NCBI RefSeq assembly: GCF_016863275.1
Contig: NZ_BOOO01000042.1
Span: forward strand, 62,001-126,000
DNA: 64,000 bases
Direction of reading: 5' to 3'
From: Planotetraspora mira
GTDB taxonomy: Bacteria; Actinomycetota; Actinomycetes; Streptosporangiales; Streptosporangiaceae
Positions 31,855 to 40,840 of the stretch are shown here, in pieces (within the stretch, counting starts at the first letter, position 1; each line of letters opens with the position of its first letter). The notes under the pieces were generated by a model. The model saw nothing but the letters and a program-made list of their open reading frames with translations, had not been told where the DNA came from and made no database searches. The position numbers and the translations under genes were made by a program.

Positions 31855-32754
31855 TCACCGCACCGGGCGGACCTGCTCCGCGAGAGCCTCGGCGGAGATC
31901 GGCCGGATCGTCTCCCCGGCCGCGAGGAGGGCGGTCTCCTCGGCGCCGTAGCTCTCAAGCTCCACCAACGCACCACCGCTGTGGGTGAACACCGCGATCC
32001 GGCCTTGCGATCCGTGGCGGATCCACCGGTCCCGTGAGGCCTCGCGGCAGGACCCGCTCCCGTCTTCCCACGGCTCCGGCGTCGCGCACGCCTCCGCGGC
32101 GGTCGCGACCGAGCCCCGGTGAACGGTCACCTGGAAGCCCAGGCGCCATTCGCCCACTGTCTCCGCGCTGTCGCGCCGGTAGTCCAGCATGATCACCGGC
32201 TCGCCCGGCTGACCGAGGATCGGCGCCTCGACCGCGAAGAGCCTGTGCCCGGAGACGTCGGGCGCGACCAGGGGCACTCCGAGCCGTTCGAAGCCGCGTG
32301 CCAGATGCCAGCGCCGGGCGGGCTCCTCCAAGGCAACGGCCGGCACACAGACGCCGGCGAGCGCGCCCAGCGTCGCGATCCCGGACCACCACCGTCGCGT
32401 TGCGGCCAGTGCCCCGGCAGCGATGGCGAACCCGGCCACCGCGGCCAGCAGGTGCACCCCACCGAGCAGCGAGCGCTCGAAGCCGTAGTCGGTGGTCTGG
32501 GGCATGATCCTCCACAGAGCATGGCCCAGGGCCAGCGCGGCGACCCCGCCGGCGAACACGACGAGGGGCCGGCGGCGCAACCGGACCAGAGCCGCCGCGA
32601 CCGCGCCGACCAGGAAGACCGCCGCCGTCATCCCGAGAGAGTAGGGACCTCGCACGCCCGAATGTCCGTCCCATCGGGCGCTCGTCGCCCACATGGCGGC
32701 CTGCACCGCGCCGACCATCAGCCCGGCCAGCGCACCTCTGCCCGTCTCCCTCAT
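31855..32754 (-). CDS. membrane protein with extracytoplasmic C-terminal domain, unknown
   Basis: A 299-residue protein with about five membrane segments in the first 145 residues and a soluble C-terminal domain containing VPLVAPDVSGHRLFAVEAPILG, a Cys pair (EACATPEP... GSGSCREA) and VFTHSGGALVELESYG. The paired cysteines suggest that the domain is outside the cell. It starts 6 nt after the serpin gene stop on the same strand, so the two are almost certainly one transcript. I do not recognise a family. Confidence 0.7.
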   Translation of the reverse strand: MRETGRGALAGLMVGAVQAAMWATSARWDGHSGVRGPYSLGMTAAVFLVGAVAAALVRLRRRPLVVFAGGVAALALGHALWRIMPQTTDYGFERSLLGGVHLLAAVAGFAIAAGALAATRRWWSGIATLGALAGVCVPAVALEEPARRWHLARGFERLGVPLVAPDVSGHRLFAVEAPILGQPGEPVIMLDYRRDSAETVGEWRLGFQVTVHRGSVATAAEACATPEPWEDGSGSCREASRDRWIRHGSQGRIAVFTHSGGALVELESYGAEETALLAAGETIRPISAEALAEQVRPVR

Positions 32755-32760
32755 ACGTCA

Positions 32761-34062
32761 TCAGGCCGATGCGGTCGGGTCCCCCACATGGCCGATGAAC
32801 AACGGCGTCGACGTGGGCCGATGCATGATCGCGAATGCGAAGGGATGGTCGGCGCGGACCTCGATGTCCTGACGGACCCGAGCGGATACGGCGAACGCCA
32901 GCCCGGTGACCGCGGCGGCCTCGGTCCCCCACTCGTCCACAGTGATGTTCGCGCGGTGGACCGCCTGGCTGATGACAAGGTCGTCGGCGATGCCGGAGAA
33001 GTCGGCATCGTCGAAGACCGCGTTCAGCCCCAGCTTCTTCAGCGCCGCCTTCAGGTCGAGGTCGGTGCCGAAGTCCCAGCCGGGGAGGGAAAGGTCGACA
33101 CCGGTCGTCGTCAGCCCGGCGGCCACCTGCCGTAGGGCGTCCGGCTTGAGCAGCTCGGCAGGGGACGCACCGCTCTGGGGTACGAGCACCCACATGGCCA
33201 GGTCGCTCTTGGCGTACGGCAGTTCGACGGCCTGCCAGCCCGAGCCGGAGGCGTACCTCAGGTCGGAGCTCTGACGCATCAGCCTCGTCCGCACCGTGGA
33301 TCCGTCGGCCCTGGTGAACGTGGCGTTCTCCTCTGGCTGGTCGGTGAACCCCTGCTCCCACTCCGCCTTGAGGTAGACGGCGTTGGCGATGACCAGCCGG
33401 GTCGCCGCGTCCAGCCGCTCGAACAGCTTCTTGATACGTCCCGCGGTCTGCTCGTCGACCCACGCGTTGATGACGCCGGCGGCATCCTCGCCGAAGTCGA
33501 CGGTGCGCACACCGGCGCCGTACTGGGAGGCGAGCGTACGAAGGAACTCCTGTTTGACGGGCATGCCCTGCTGTGTGAACAGCCCGTTGGCGATCCCGAC
33601 CACGGGTGCACTCGGCTCGCTGCTCTGCGCGTCCCTCACGGCCTTGCGGTCAGGTGCCGGCGGCGGACCGTCGACCGTGACGATCTGCCTGCTCAGCGCG
33701 TTGAACGCGGCGTGCGGTCCCGCAGCGGGGAAACCGAAGACCTTGTCCAGCTCCGACGCGGTGGCGCCGGCGGCTCCCGCCCTGGCCATGCCGAACGCGT
33801 ACGCGATGCTCAGCGGCGAGATCACCGTGTTGGCCGTCGTATTCGCCGTCGTCTCGTACAAGGCATGGCCGAAGGCGGTCAGCCCCCGCACGACCTCGGC
33901 GAGGGGCGCGTTCTTCGGAACCTCACGGCTCACGCCTTCGACCGTCAGCACCCGCGAATCACCTCCGACACCTCCACAGGCCGCCGCGGCGGCCGCGAGC
34001 AGGGAAACCGCCAAGAATTCCCGCCGTAGTATCCGGCCCGGCACATCGATGGGCATAGTCAT
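32761..34062 (-). CDS. lipoprotein serpin (serine protease inhibitor)
   Basis: A 433-residue serpin. An N-terminal lipoprotein signal (RRR, hydrophobic AVSLLAAAAAACGG) places it on the cell surface. Family marks include NTVISPLSIAYAFGMARAGA, FTQQGMPVK, VIANAVYLKAEWEQGF, DLAMWVLVPQ, and the closing HPFAFAIMHRPTSTPLFIGHVGDP. The hinge DEWGTEAAAVTG keeps the small residues needed for loop insertion, so it should be inhibitory. Counting from the hinge Glu as P17 puts P1 near the Ser of FAVSARVRQD, but the loop is about three residues longer than in alpha-1-antitrypsin, so one of the nearby Arg residues is also possible. It lies between a LysR gene (25-nt gap) and an unknown membrane protein gene (6-nt gap). 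Confidence 0.92.
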   Translation of the reverse strand: MTMPIDVPGRILRREFLAVSLLAAAAAACGGVGGDSRVLTVEGVSREVPKNAPLAEVVRGLTAFGHALYETTANTTANTVISPLSIAYAFGMARAGAAGATASELDKVFGFPAAGPHAAFNALSRQIVTVDGPPPAPDRKAVRDAQSSEPSAPVVGIANGLFTQQGMPVKQEFLRTLASQYGAGVRTVDFGEDAAGVINAWVDEQTAGRIKKLFERLDAATRLVIANAVYLKAEWEQGFTDQPEENATFTRADGSTVRTRLMRQSSDLRYASGSGWQAVELPYAKSDLAMWVLVPQSGASPAELLKPDALRQVAAGLTTTGVDLSLPGWDFGTDLDLKAALKKLGLNAVFDDADFSGIADDLVISQAVHRANITVDEWGTEAAAVTGLAFAVSARVRQDIEVRADHPFAFAIMHRPTSTPLFIGHVGDPTASA

Positions 34063-34087
34063 CTGACGTACCTGCGTGAAAGAAGGT

Positions 34088-35020
34088 TCACGACTCACGG
34101 ACAGAGGTCGCGCGCGCCCGCCGCCGACGTGATGCGATGCTCAGGAGTTCCTGGGCGGAGCCGGTCAGCCGTCGGCCCTTCGGCCATACCGCGTGCAGGC
34201 GCCGGTGCAGTTCCACTCCGGCTACCGGGACCTCCAGCAGTCGCCCGTCGGCGAGTTCCTCCCGCACGGTGATCACGCTGAGTACCGCCGGTCCGACACC
34301 CGCGACCACGGCGGCGCGTATCGCCGCGTTCGCGTCCAGCACCATCAGCGGCCGCGCCGGCTCCACGTCGATACCGGTGAGGATGCGCTCCAGGGTCTCC
34401 CGGGTGCCTGATCCCGGCTCGCGGACGATGAGCGGCGTACGGGCGAGTTCGGCAGGCTCGACCGGCAGGCGTCGCCGCGCCCAGGGATGGTTCGGCGCGA
34501 CCACGACGACCAGCCGGTCGGCGCCCACCTGGCGCGAGCTGAGCCCGGGCGGAACCGCCGGCGCTTCAATGAAGCCCATGCCGATCTCACCGCGGCCGGC
34601 CATCGCCGCCGCCTGTTCGGAGTTGGTCACCTTGAGACTGACGCGGACGTCCGGCGACCGCTGCCGCAGAGCGCCGATCCACCGCGGGAGGAAGTGCTCG
34701 GCCAGCGTCATGCTGGAGGCCACCCGCAGGTCGTCGTCCCGGTCGGCGCGTAGCGCGGCCACACCGGCCATCAGCGATTCCATCTCCGCCAGCACCCGTT
34801 CGGACCACTGGCAGACCGCCTTGCCCTCCGTGGTGAGCACCGAACCACGGCTGCCCCGGTCCACGAGGGCAAGCCGCAGCCGCCGCTCCAGCATGGCCAG
34901 GCGCTTGCTGGCGGCGGGCTGGCTGATCCCCATCCGCTCGGCGGCCTGCCCGAGACTGCCCAACTCCGCGACGAGGGTCAACAGCAGGAGGCTCTCGAAA
35001 TCCGGCGGCGTCCCACCCAT
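34088..35020 (-). CDS. LysR family transcriptional regulator
   Basis: A 310-residue LysR protein: HTH LLLTLVAELGSLGQAAERMGISQPAASKRLAMLERRL, followed by the effector-binding domain (LRVASSMTLAEHFLPRWIGAL onward). The pattern is like CysB/CbbR-type regulators. Unusually for LysR, its main neighbour in the same direction is the serpin gene, 25 nt downstream, which suggests co-transcription. The DUF4331 gene diverges from it and is the classical candidate target. Confidence 0.92.
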   Translation of the reverse strand: MGGTPPDFESLLLLTLVAELGSLGQAAERMGISQPAASKRLAMLERRLRLALVDRGSRGSVLTTEGKAVCQWSERVLAEMESLMAGVAALRADRDDDLRVASSMTLAEHFLPRWIGALRQRSPDVRVSLKVTNSEQAAAMAGRGEIGMGFIEAPAVPPGLSSRQVGADRLVVVVAPNHPWARRRLPVEPAELARTPLIVREPGSGTRETLERILTGIDVEPARPLMVLDANAAIRAAVVAGVGPAVLSVITVREELADGRLLEVPVAGVELHRRLHAVWPKGRRLTGSAQELLSIASRRRRARATSVRES

Positions 35021-35182
35021 AACTGCAGGTTATTACCTCATTCCGGATTGACGGCTACCGGCCTCGAGCATCCCTGGCCAGGATCGTGGCGATGGCCTGC
35101 CGGCGGCTCCGCGCCACGCATCCGGCCCCCTTCGGCGGCCACTTCCTGCCCTGCTGGATCATTCAGAGAAAGCGAGTGCGAC

Positions 35183-36217
35183 ATGTCCCATCACCTCGAT
35201 TCGCCGATCGCTCGCCAGGACCCGCGCTTGGACATCACCGATCTCTATGTCTTCCGGGGCGAGCGCGGCACCGTTTTCGTCACGAACCACAGTCACTCGC
35301 TCGCCGGCGACGACATTCCCCGGGGCCTGCACCCGGAGGGCACGTACGAGTTCAAGATCGATGCGAACGGTGACGCCGTCGAGGACCTGACCTACCGCTT
35401 CACCTTCGGCGAGCGCGACGGGCAGGGAACGCAGACGTACCAGGTGCGGCGCCTGGCCGGCCCCGAGGCGCCCGAGGCCTTCACCGCCGGAACGTTGATC
35501 GCCCAGGGCCGTACCGGTGAGACCGTGGAGCTTGACGGTGGCGGCCGGGTGTGGGTCGGCGAGGCCGGTGACCCGTTCTGGATCGAGCCGGACGTCCTGC
35601 ACGCGGTCGGCAGGGCGTTCCAGGAAGGGACCACGATCGACCTTTCCGGCTGGAACCCCGAGAAGGCGAAGAACGCGTTCGCCGGGCACACGGTCTACTC
35701 CATCGTGCTGGAGATCGCCGACGAGGAACTGCTGCCGGTGGCCGGCCCGGACCGCGCACTGGGGGTGTGGGGCCTGGCCTCCCTCGCCACCGACGCAGGA
35801 GGCCGGCGCCCGATCAACCGGGCCGGCCTACCCATGATCCATCCACTGTTCACCCAGCTCAACGAGGACCTCGGCGACTGGCTGAACACCAACCGGCCGG
35901 CCGAGGACATGGAGATCCACGGCGAGACGGTGGCCGACATGGTGGCCGGCGTGGTGCGGGCGTACGGCACCGCCGAGAACCCGGAGGCCTACGCGCGGAC
36001 CGTCGTCGGAAGGATCTTCCCCAACGTGCTGCCCTACACCGTCGGCACCCCTGCCTCCTTCGGGTTCGCCGGATGGAACGGCCGCTCGCTCACCGACAAC
36101 GCACCGGACGTCATGTTCTCCTTCGCCGGCAACACCCCGGTCACCCTCGGCATCACCAAGGAGTCGGTCACGGCCAAGCCGACGCGGAACTTCCCCTACC
36201 TGCCACCCGCACTCTGA
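35183..36217 (+). CDS. DUF4331 family protein
   Basis: A 344-residue DUF4331 protein: MSHHLDSPIARQDPRLDITDLYVF at the start, TYEFKIDANGDAVEDLTYRFTF, FWIEPDVLHAVGRAFQEG, and a conserved end IFPNVLPYTVGTPASFGFAGWNGRSLTDNAPDVMF. The family is found in many bacteria and is thought to be exported or cell-associated, but its role is not established. No signal peptide is seen in this member. It is divergent from the LysR regulator. Confidence 0.88.
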   Translation: MSHHLDSPIARQDPRLDITDLYVFRGERGTVFVTNHSHSLAGDDIPRGLHPEGTYEFKIDANGDAVEDLTYRFTFGERDGQGTQTYQVRRLAGPEAPEAFTAGTLIAQGRTGETVELDGGGRVWVGEAGDPFWIEPDVLHAVGRAFQEGTTIDLSGWNPEKAKNAFAGHTVYSIVLEIADEELLPVAGPDRALGVWGLASLATDAGGRRPINRAGLPMIHPLFTQLNEDLGDWLNTNRPAEDMEIHGETVADMVAGVVRAYGTAENPEAYARTVVGRIFPNVLPYTVGTPASFGFAGWNGRSLTDNAPDVMFSFAGNTPVTLGITKESVTAKPTRNFPYLPPAL

Positions 36218-36333
36218 CGGCGGTTCTGAGGAGGTGTGACATTTGTCCTCACCTGTCGCGTATCGATCGTTCTGTTGCCAAGGATCTCGCGCTGAGAGCC
36301 TTGATCCATCAGATCGGATCGTTGGGAGTCGCG

Positions 36334-37062
36334 ATGTGGCAGCGGGAACGTACACCGGAATTGACCGAGCGGCAGGGCGCGGCGAGCGTACGGGCGGTGG
36401 CACTGGTGCTGCCCGGCGGTTCGATGAACAGCCGCGGGCGTCATCTGAAGATCGTCGAATGGGGCCTGCGGAGTCTGATGGCGCAGATCGCTGACCAGGG
36501 CGCTGAGGACGGCATAGCGGTGCATCTGCTCCGTTACCGCTATCGAGGGTGGAACGGCGGTGAAGCTCACACCGCCGTCGACACGCAGTGGGCTCTGGAG
36601 GAGATCCAACAGCGGTACGGCGAGGTGCCGGTGGCGCTCATAGGCAACTCTCTCGGTGGCCGCGCCGCCTTCTGGACGGCAGGCCATCCCAGTGTCGTCA
36701 GCGTCACCGGAGTCGCCCCGTGGCTCCCGGCCGGGGACGCGACCGAACAACTCGCCGGCCGCAAAGTACTGATCATGCACGGGGACGCGGACCGCAGCCA
36801 GGCGACTCCCGAACAGTCTCTCGCCTATGCCGAGCGCGCCCGGCGGATCACTCCTGACGTGTGCAGGTTCGAGGTGGCCGGCGCCAACCACTATCTGCTC
36901 AACAGGGCCCCGGATTGTTGGGCGCTCGCCACCGACTTCGTCCTGGCCACCATCGGCTCCCGTCCCTTGAACCCCGTGATCGTTCAGGCGATGTCCGTAG
37001 CCGCCGGCCTTCGTATGCCCCTGCCTGTCGGGTTCGGCCGCCGAATGGTCGCGGCCGGCTGA
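36334..37062 (+). CDS. alpha/beta hydrolase
   Basis: A 242-residue serine hydrolase: oxyanion-side strand ALVLPGGSMNS, nucleophile elbow IGNSLGGRAA, catalytic acid in HGDADRSQA and histidine in GANHYLLN. The dienelactone-hydrolase-like length and lack of a lid suggest an esterase for small substrates. The ATG at 36334 has GGGAG upstream; the 116-nt gap from DUF4331 holds no clear signal. It is alone before the tetR promoter region. Confidence 0.85.
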   Translation: MWQRERTPELTERQGAASVRAVALVLPGGSMNSRGRHLKIVEWGLRSLMAQIADQGAEDGIAVHLLRYRYRGWNGGEAHTAVDTQWALEEIQQRYGEVPVALIGNSLGGRAAFWTAGHPSVVSVTGVAPWLPAGDATEQLAGRKVLIMHGDADRSQATPEQSLAYAERARRITPDVCRFEVAGANHYLLNRAPDCWALATDFVLATIGSRPLNPVIVQAMSVAAGLRMPLPVGFGRRMVAAG

Positions 37063-37137
37063 AAACTCGGGCCGATCCGGCTGCGGGATGAGCGCCACGT
37101 TCAGAAGCCGAGGCGTGGTCCCGCGGGTCATGCGCGA

Positions 37138-37190
37138 ACGAAACGATTGCGTACACTCCATCTTCGGAGTACCGTACGAAACGGTTTCGT
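37138..37190. promoter_or_regulatory. tetR promoter with two ACGAAACG-type operators
   Basis: A palindrome ACGAAAC-G-GTTTCGT (37176-37190) and a weaker copy ACGAAACGATTGCGT (37138-37152) flank a possible promoter, TTGCGT (37147-37152), 17 nt, TACCGT (37170-37175). The strong site covers the predicted start point. Both are likely binding sites of the TetR protein encoded just downstream. Confidence 0.65.
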
Positions 37191-37211
37191 TTCGAATCGG
37201 GGTGACGGGCA

Positions 37212-37799
37212 ATGGAGACGCCCAGGCGCAGCGAGTTGCGTGAGGAGGCGATCCTGACGGCCACGCTGGCGCTGCTGGCCGAGGTCGGTTACGACCAGAT
37301 GACCATGGACGCCGTGGCCGCGCGGGCCCAGGCCAGCAAGGCCACCATCTACCGCAAATGGCCAGGAAAGGCCGAGTTGGTGGTGACCGCGGTCAGGCGG
37401 CGCGCCGGCAATCCGGCGAAGTCACCGCCCGACACCGGCGACCTGCGCGAGGACCTGCTGGCGGTCCTGCACCTCATGCGGGACAACCTGGTCGGTCAGG
37501 ACGCCGCCCTCATCCTCGGCCTCATGATCGCGATGCACCGCGATCAGGGGCTCGCCGGAACGGTGCGAGCGCAACTCGTCGATGACAAGCGCGAGGTCTT
37601 CGGCGCGGTCATCGCCCAGGCCGTCGGACGTGGGGAGCTCTCCGCGTCGGTCGACGACACCCTGTTCGTGGAGATCAGTTCGGCCATGTTGTTCTCGAGA
37701 CTGTTCGTCACCGGCGAACCACTCGACGACGCCTTCATCCGCCACCTGGTCGACGCCGTGCTTCTCCCTCTCCTCGATCACCAGTCCAGCGCCCCTTAA
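37212..37799 (+). CDS. TetR/AcrR family transcriptional regulator
   Basis: A 195-residue TetR protein: HTH AILTATLALLAEVGYDQMTMDAVAARAQASKATIYRKWPGKAELV and a TetR_C-type ligand domain (VGQDAALILGLMIAMHRDQGLAG). The upstream palindromes indicate autoregulation. A small membrane protein gene follows after 9 nt and is presumably co-regulated. The class is often paired with MFS or small membrane exporters. Confidence 0.92.
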   Translation: METPRRSELREEAILTATLALLAEVGYDQMTMDAVAARAQASKATIYRKWPGKAELVVTAVRRRAGNPAKSPPDTGDLREDLLAVLHLMRDNLVGQDAALILGLMIAMHRDQGLAGTVRAQLVDDKREVFGAVIAQAVGRGELSASVDDTLFVEISSAMLFSRLFVTGEPLDDAFIRHLVDAVLLPLLDHQSSAP

Positions 37800-37808
37800 G
37801 GAGACGCC

Positions 37809-38135
37809 GTGGGTCAGACGATCATCCTCAGCTTTCTCGGGGGAGTGATGGGCGGGAACGCCCTCCCTCATTTCGTACGTGGCATCACCAGGGAGCGTTA
37901 TCCGAACATGACCGGCAACGGACCGGTGACCAATTTCATCAGCGGGTGGGCCGGGCTCGTCCTGGCGGTGCTGCTCGTCTGCTGGGCGCATGCCGACCGC
38001 CATCCCGTCTGGGCCTTCGGCTCCGCCGCGTTCGGCGTACTTCTCATCGGCCTGTTCCACGCCGGACCGGGCGCCTTCGGCCGAAGGGAACCCCAGCGCA
38101 CAGGCCCGGCCAACGAGACGCCTCGTTCCGCGTAG
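37809..38135 (+). CDS. small membrane protein of unknown function co-transcribed with tetR
   Basis: A 108-residue protein with three membrane segments (IILSFLGGVMGGNALPHFV; ISGWAGLVLAVLLVCWAH; VWAFGSAAFGVLLIGLFHAG). The sequence GGNALPHFVRGITRERYP near the N-terminus is striking and probably family-specific. AAGGAGA lies before the GTG. Being directly downstream of tetR, it is a candidate for the function that the TetR protein controls, such as a small drug-tolerance membrane protein, but nothing shows this directly. Confidence 0.7.
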   Translation: MGQTIILSFLGGVMGGNALPHFVRGITRERYPNMTGNGPVTNFISGWAGLVLAVLLVCWAHADRHPVWAFGSAAFGVLLIGLFHAGPGAFGRREPQRTGPANETPRSA

Positions 38136-38184
38136 ATCCCGTTCGTTCTGGCTGCGGATCGGCCGGTGCGGGCACAATGGTCGT

Positions 38185-38622
38185 ATGACCTCCGACCTCG
38201 ACGAGCTCCGGCGGCTGCGGCGGGCCCGCGACCGGATGGACCGCGAGTACGCGCGACCCCTCGATGTGCCCGCGCTCGCTCGTACGGCGCTGATGTCGAC
38301 CGCGCATTTCAGTCGCCGCTTCCGCGACGCCTACGGCGAAACCCCGTACGCCTATCTCATGACGCGGCGCATCGAGCGGGCGAAGGCGCTGCTGCGCCGC
38401 GGCGACCTGAGCGTGACGGACGTCTGCTTCGCGGTCGGCTGCACGAGCCTCGGATCCTTCAGCGCCCGCTTCACCGAGCTCGTCGGGCAGACGCCGAGCG
38501 CGTACCGCGCGGGCGACCACGACGACCTCCGCCTCCTGTCGGGCTGCCAGGCGATGGTGCTGACCCGGCCGCGGCGGGGGCGCGGGCAGCAGAACACTTC
38601 ATCCGTCGCCGCGTCCGCCTAA
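38185..38622 (+). CDS. short AraC family transcriptional regulator
   Basis: A 145-residue protein that is almost only the two-HTH AraC DNA-binding domain: DVPALARTALMSTAHFSRRFRDAYGETPYAYLMTRRIERAKALLRRG and VTDVCFAVGCTSLGSFSARFTELVGQTPSAYR. No ligand domain precedes it. The VOC gene begins 10 nt downstream, and this AraC/VOC pair recurs in actinomycetes, suggesting that the regulator controls the VOC protein. Confidence 0.9.
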   Translation: MTSDLDELRRLRRARDRMDREYARPLDVPALARTALMSTAHFSRRFRDAYGETPYAYLMTRRIERAKALLRRGDLSVTDVCFAVGCTSLGSFSARFTELVGQTPSAYRAGDHDDLRLLSGCQAMVLTRPRRGRGQQNTSSVAASA

Positions 38623-38632
38623 TGTCAGGGGC

Positions 38633-39037
38633 ATGACAGTTTCACTCAGTGGCGTGCATGTCCTCGTCGACGATCCCGACGCCGCCCTCGTCTTCTACCG
38701 CGACACGCTGGGTCTGACCGTGCGCAACGAGGTCGCCCGCGAAGGTTTCCGGTGGATCACCCTCGTCACCGACAGCCAGCCCGAGATCACGATCGTGCTC
38801 TCGCAGCCGCACGCCGGCCGCTCTCAGGAGGACGGCGACGCCCTCGCCGCCCTGCTCGCCAAAGGTGAGCTGCAGATGATCCAGTTCCGCGCCGACGACC
38901 TGGACGCGACCTTCGAGAAGGTCGTCGCCGCGCCCGGCGCCGAGGTGCTGGAGGAGCCCGCCAGCCGGCCGTGGGGCGCCCGTGACGCCGCCGTGCGTGA
39001 CCCTGCGGGCAACCTGGTCCGCATCGATCAGGGCTGA
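38633..39037 (+). CDS. VOC family protein
   Basis: A 134-residue glyoxalase-fold protein: SLSGVHVLVDDPDAALVFYRDTLGL at the start, ITIVLSQPHAG in the middle, MIQFRADDLDATFEKV opening the second module, and DAAVRDPAGNLVRI at the end. It probably binds or modifies a small hydrophobic molecule. It is cotranscribed with the AraC regulator just upstream (10-nt gap). Confidence 0.87.
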   Translation: MTVSLSGVHVLVDDPDAALVFYRDTLGLTVRNEVAREGFRWITLVTDSQPEITIVLSQPHAGRSQEDGDALAALLAKGELQMIQFRADDLDATFEKVVAAPGAEVLEEPASRPWGARDAAVRDPAGNLVRIDQG

Positions 39038-39156
39038 CTTCGCGGCTGATGCGCTGAGCTCGCCGCACGTACAGGAGCCTCGGAACGCGTAAACCGTTTG
39101 GTGTCCTGGCCTGCGCGCCGTACGGTCATGTGACCTACGACCTGGGGAATGAAGAG

Positions 39157-39660
39157 ATGTCCATCCGTACGACTGAGGTCCGCCGGCTGTCACCCGAGGA
39201 CTGGGCGTTGTTCCGCGACGTCCGGCTGGAGGCCTTGGCCGAGTCTCCAGATGCCTTCTCCTCCACGCTGGAACGGGAGCAGGCGTACGACGAGGAACAT
39301 TGGCGCGACTGGATGCGGCCCGAGCGTGGGTTGAAGGCGGTCGCACGCGCCGGTGAGACGGCGGTCGGGCTGGTCGGCGGCTGGCTTCCCGAAGATCGGG
39401 GCGGGGCGGTCGAGTTGTACAGCATGTGGGTCAGCCCCGCCGCGCGGGAAAGGGGCGTCGGGGCGCTCTTGGTGGAGGAGGTCGTCGCCTGGGCGGCCGC
39501 AGAGGGCCACCCTGTGGTCGAGCTGTGGGTGGTGGACGGGAACGACCAGGCTGAACGGCTCTATGCGCGGAGCGGGTTCACGATGACCGGGGAGACACAG
39601 CCTCATCCGAACGATCCCGGACTCCGCGAGCGGCTGATGATCCGTCCGCTCGACAGCTGA
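39157..39660 (+). CDS. GNAT family N-acetyltransferase
   Basis: A 167-residue acetyltransferase: DWALFRDVRLEALAESPDAFSSTLERE, the acetyl-CoA core LYSMWVSPAARERGVGALLVEEVV, and ELWVVDGNDQAERLYARSGFTMTG. This subgroup resembles amino-group acetylases such as those acting on toxins or polyamines; the substrate is unknown. The ATG at 39157 follows GAAGAG. Confidence 0.9.
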   Translation: MSIRTTEVRRLSPEDWALFRDVRLEALAESPDAFSSTLEREQAYDEEHWRDWMRPERGLKAVARAGETAVGLVGGWLPEDRGGAVELYSMWVSPAARERGVGALLVEEVVAWAAAEGHPVVELWVVDGNDQAERLYARSGFTMTGETQPHPNDPGLRERLMIRPLDS

Positions 39661-39718
39661 GATCCGACCTCACCGTGTGGGTTCGTTTCGTCGCTGATCA
39701 CGGTGGCATGCTGTTCTC

Positions 39719-40624
39719 GTGCCAAGGGAACTCGTCGAACTGGCGTTACGAGAGTTTCGCGTGGCCGCCGAGCGGCGCGACGTGCGGGTCGAATCCCGGT
39801 CCGGCGCCGGAGTCCATCCCGTGCGGACGATCGACGGTGAGGCCGCGTATCTCAAGGCCACGTCGGCCACGCTGGGTACGCAGTCGCTGGCGGCCGCCCG
39901 GCGGGAGTTGCGCTTCTACCGGTACCTCGCACCGACGGCTCCCGTGTGCACCCCACGCCTCCTCGACTTTCTGGACATCGAGGAGGGTGTGGCCGTACTG
40001 CTCGCGGCGGCGGGCCGGCCACGAGGCGTCGCGTCATGGACTCCGGGCATGTGGGCCGACCTGGGCAGGCACCTGGCCGCCCTGCACAGCATGCCGCTGC
40101 CGACAGCGGGCGACTGGAACCGGCCCGATGCGCTGCTGGAGGCCCTCGCCGCCCGGAATCTCACGGAGATCACCGCCTTCTGGGCGGCCACGCTTCCCCA
40201 GCTTCGCGAGCTCATCGCCCGTCGCGCCGAACTTCGGGATCAGATCAGTGCGCTACCGCCGGTCTTCGTCCACGGGGACTGTCACACCGACAACATCGTG
40301 CACGCCGAGGGCCCGCCGGTATTTTGCGACTGGCAGTCGGCCGGAGTCGGCCGGGCCGTATCCGACCTGGCCTTTCTCAGCGTGCGCGCGACCCCCTCGG
40401 GCGTGGTCGTCCCCTCGGCGCTGATCCATGCCTACTTGGACCGTCGCCCCGGGGACCGCAAGGCTCTGGAATGCGCTCTGGTGGCGGAAGAACTCGCCGT
40501 CCTGGTCTTCCTCTGGCCGCCTTACGCCGCGTTCAACAGCCCGACGGGGATCGCTCGCGTCCGCTCCAGGGCACGCGAACTCGCGGAGCGGTACCTCGGC
40601 GAGGCGGCCCACGAGAGAGGTTGA
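39719..40624 (+). CDS. APH family small-molecule phosphotransferase
   Basis: A 301-residue kinase-fold protein with catalytic loop VFVHGDCHTDNIV and metal-binding FCDWQSAGVG. The N-lobe carries AAYLKATSA (ATP lysine) and RRELRFYRYLAP (salt-bridge Glu). This is the typical architecture of antibiotic or homoserine kinase-like phosphotransferases, but its substrate is not known. It is a second APH-like protein in the window, unrelated in detail to that at 5297-6067. Start is a GTG at 39719. Confidence 0.85.
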   Translation: MPRELVELALREFRVAAERRDVRVESRSGAGVHPVRTIDGEAAYLKATSATLGTQSLAAARRELRFYRYLAPTAPVCTPRLLDFLDIEEGVAVLLAAAGRPRGVASWTPGMWADLGRHLAALHSMPLPTAGDWNRPDALLEALAARNLTEITAFWAATLPQLRELIARRAELRDQISALPPVFVHGDCHTDNIVHAEGPPVFCDWQSAGVGRAVSDLAFLSVRATPSGVVVPSALIHAYLDRRPGDRKALECALVAEELAVLVFLWPPYAAFNSPTGIARVRSRARELAERYLGEAAHERG

Positions 40625-40840
40625 CGTGATCGTGGGCACTGCCGACGACCGCTGAGCCCGACCCTGCTCTTTGCTCGAAACGGCGTCAGAGACGATGGAC
40701 CGCTAATGGCCGAGGATCAGCCCATGACCTGCACGTACCCCGTGGGCGAGGACGGCGTGAACCTCGACATACGGCTTCTTGTTGACGAGCGACAGTGGGG
40801 CCGGCCCTGGAGGGCGAGTCACTGACGCAGGGAGAATCGC
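40625..40840 (+). other. island edge; holds a 39-codon reading frame of doubtful status
   Basis: The gap between the APH gene and the antitoxin gene contains one plausible small frame, ATG 40706 to TGA 40825, with MAEDQPMTCTYPVGEDGVN followed by LDIRLLVDERQWGRP. Base composition begins to drop here compared with upstream genes. The frame may be a remnant of a longer gene; no function is proposed. A G/A-rich ribosome-binding sequence near 40830 belongs to the next gene. Confidence 0.3.

Noticed and set aside
31955-33463. A 502-codon minus-strand frame over the serpin and membrane protein genes
   Set aside because: It is Arg/Gly-rich shadow sequence, and the other frame contains a full serpin with all family motifs.
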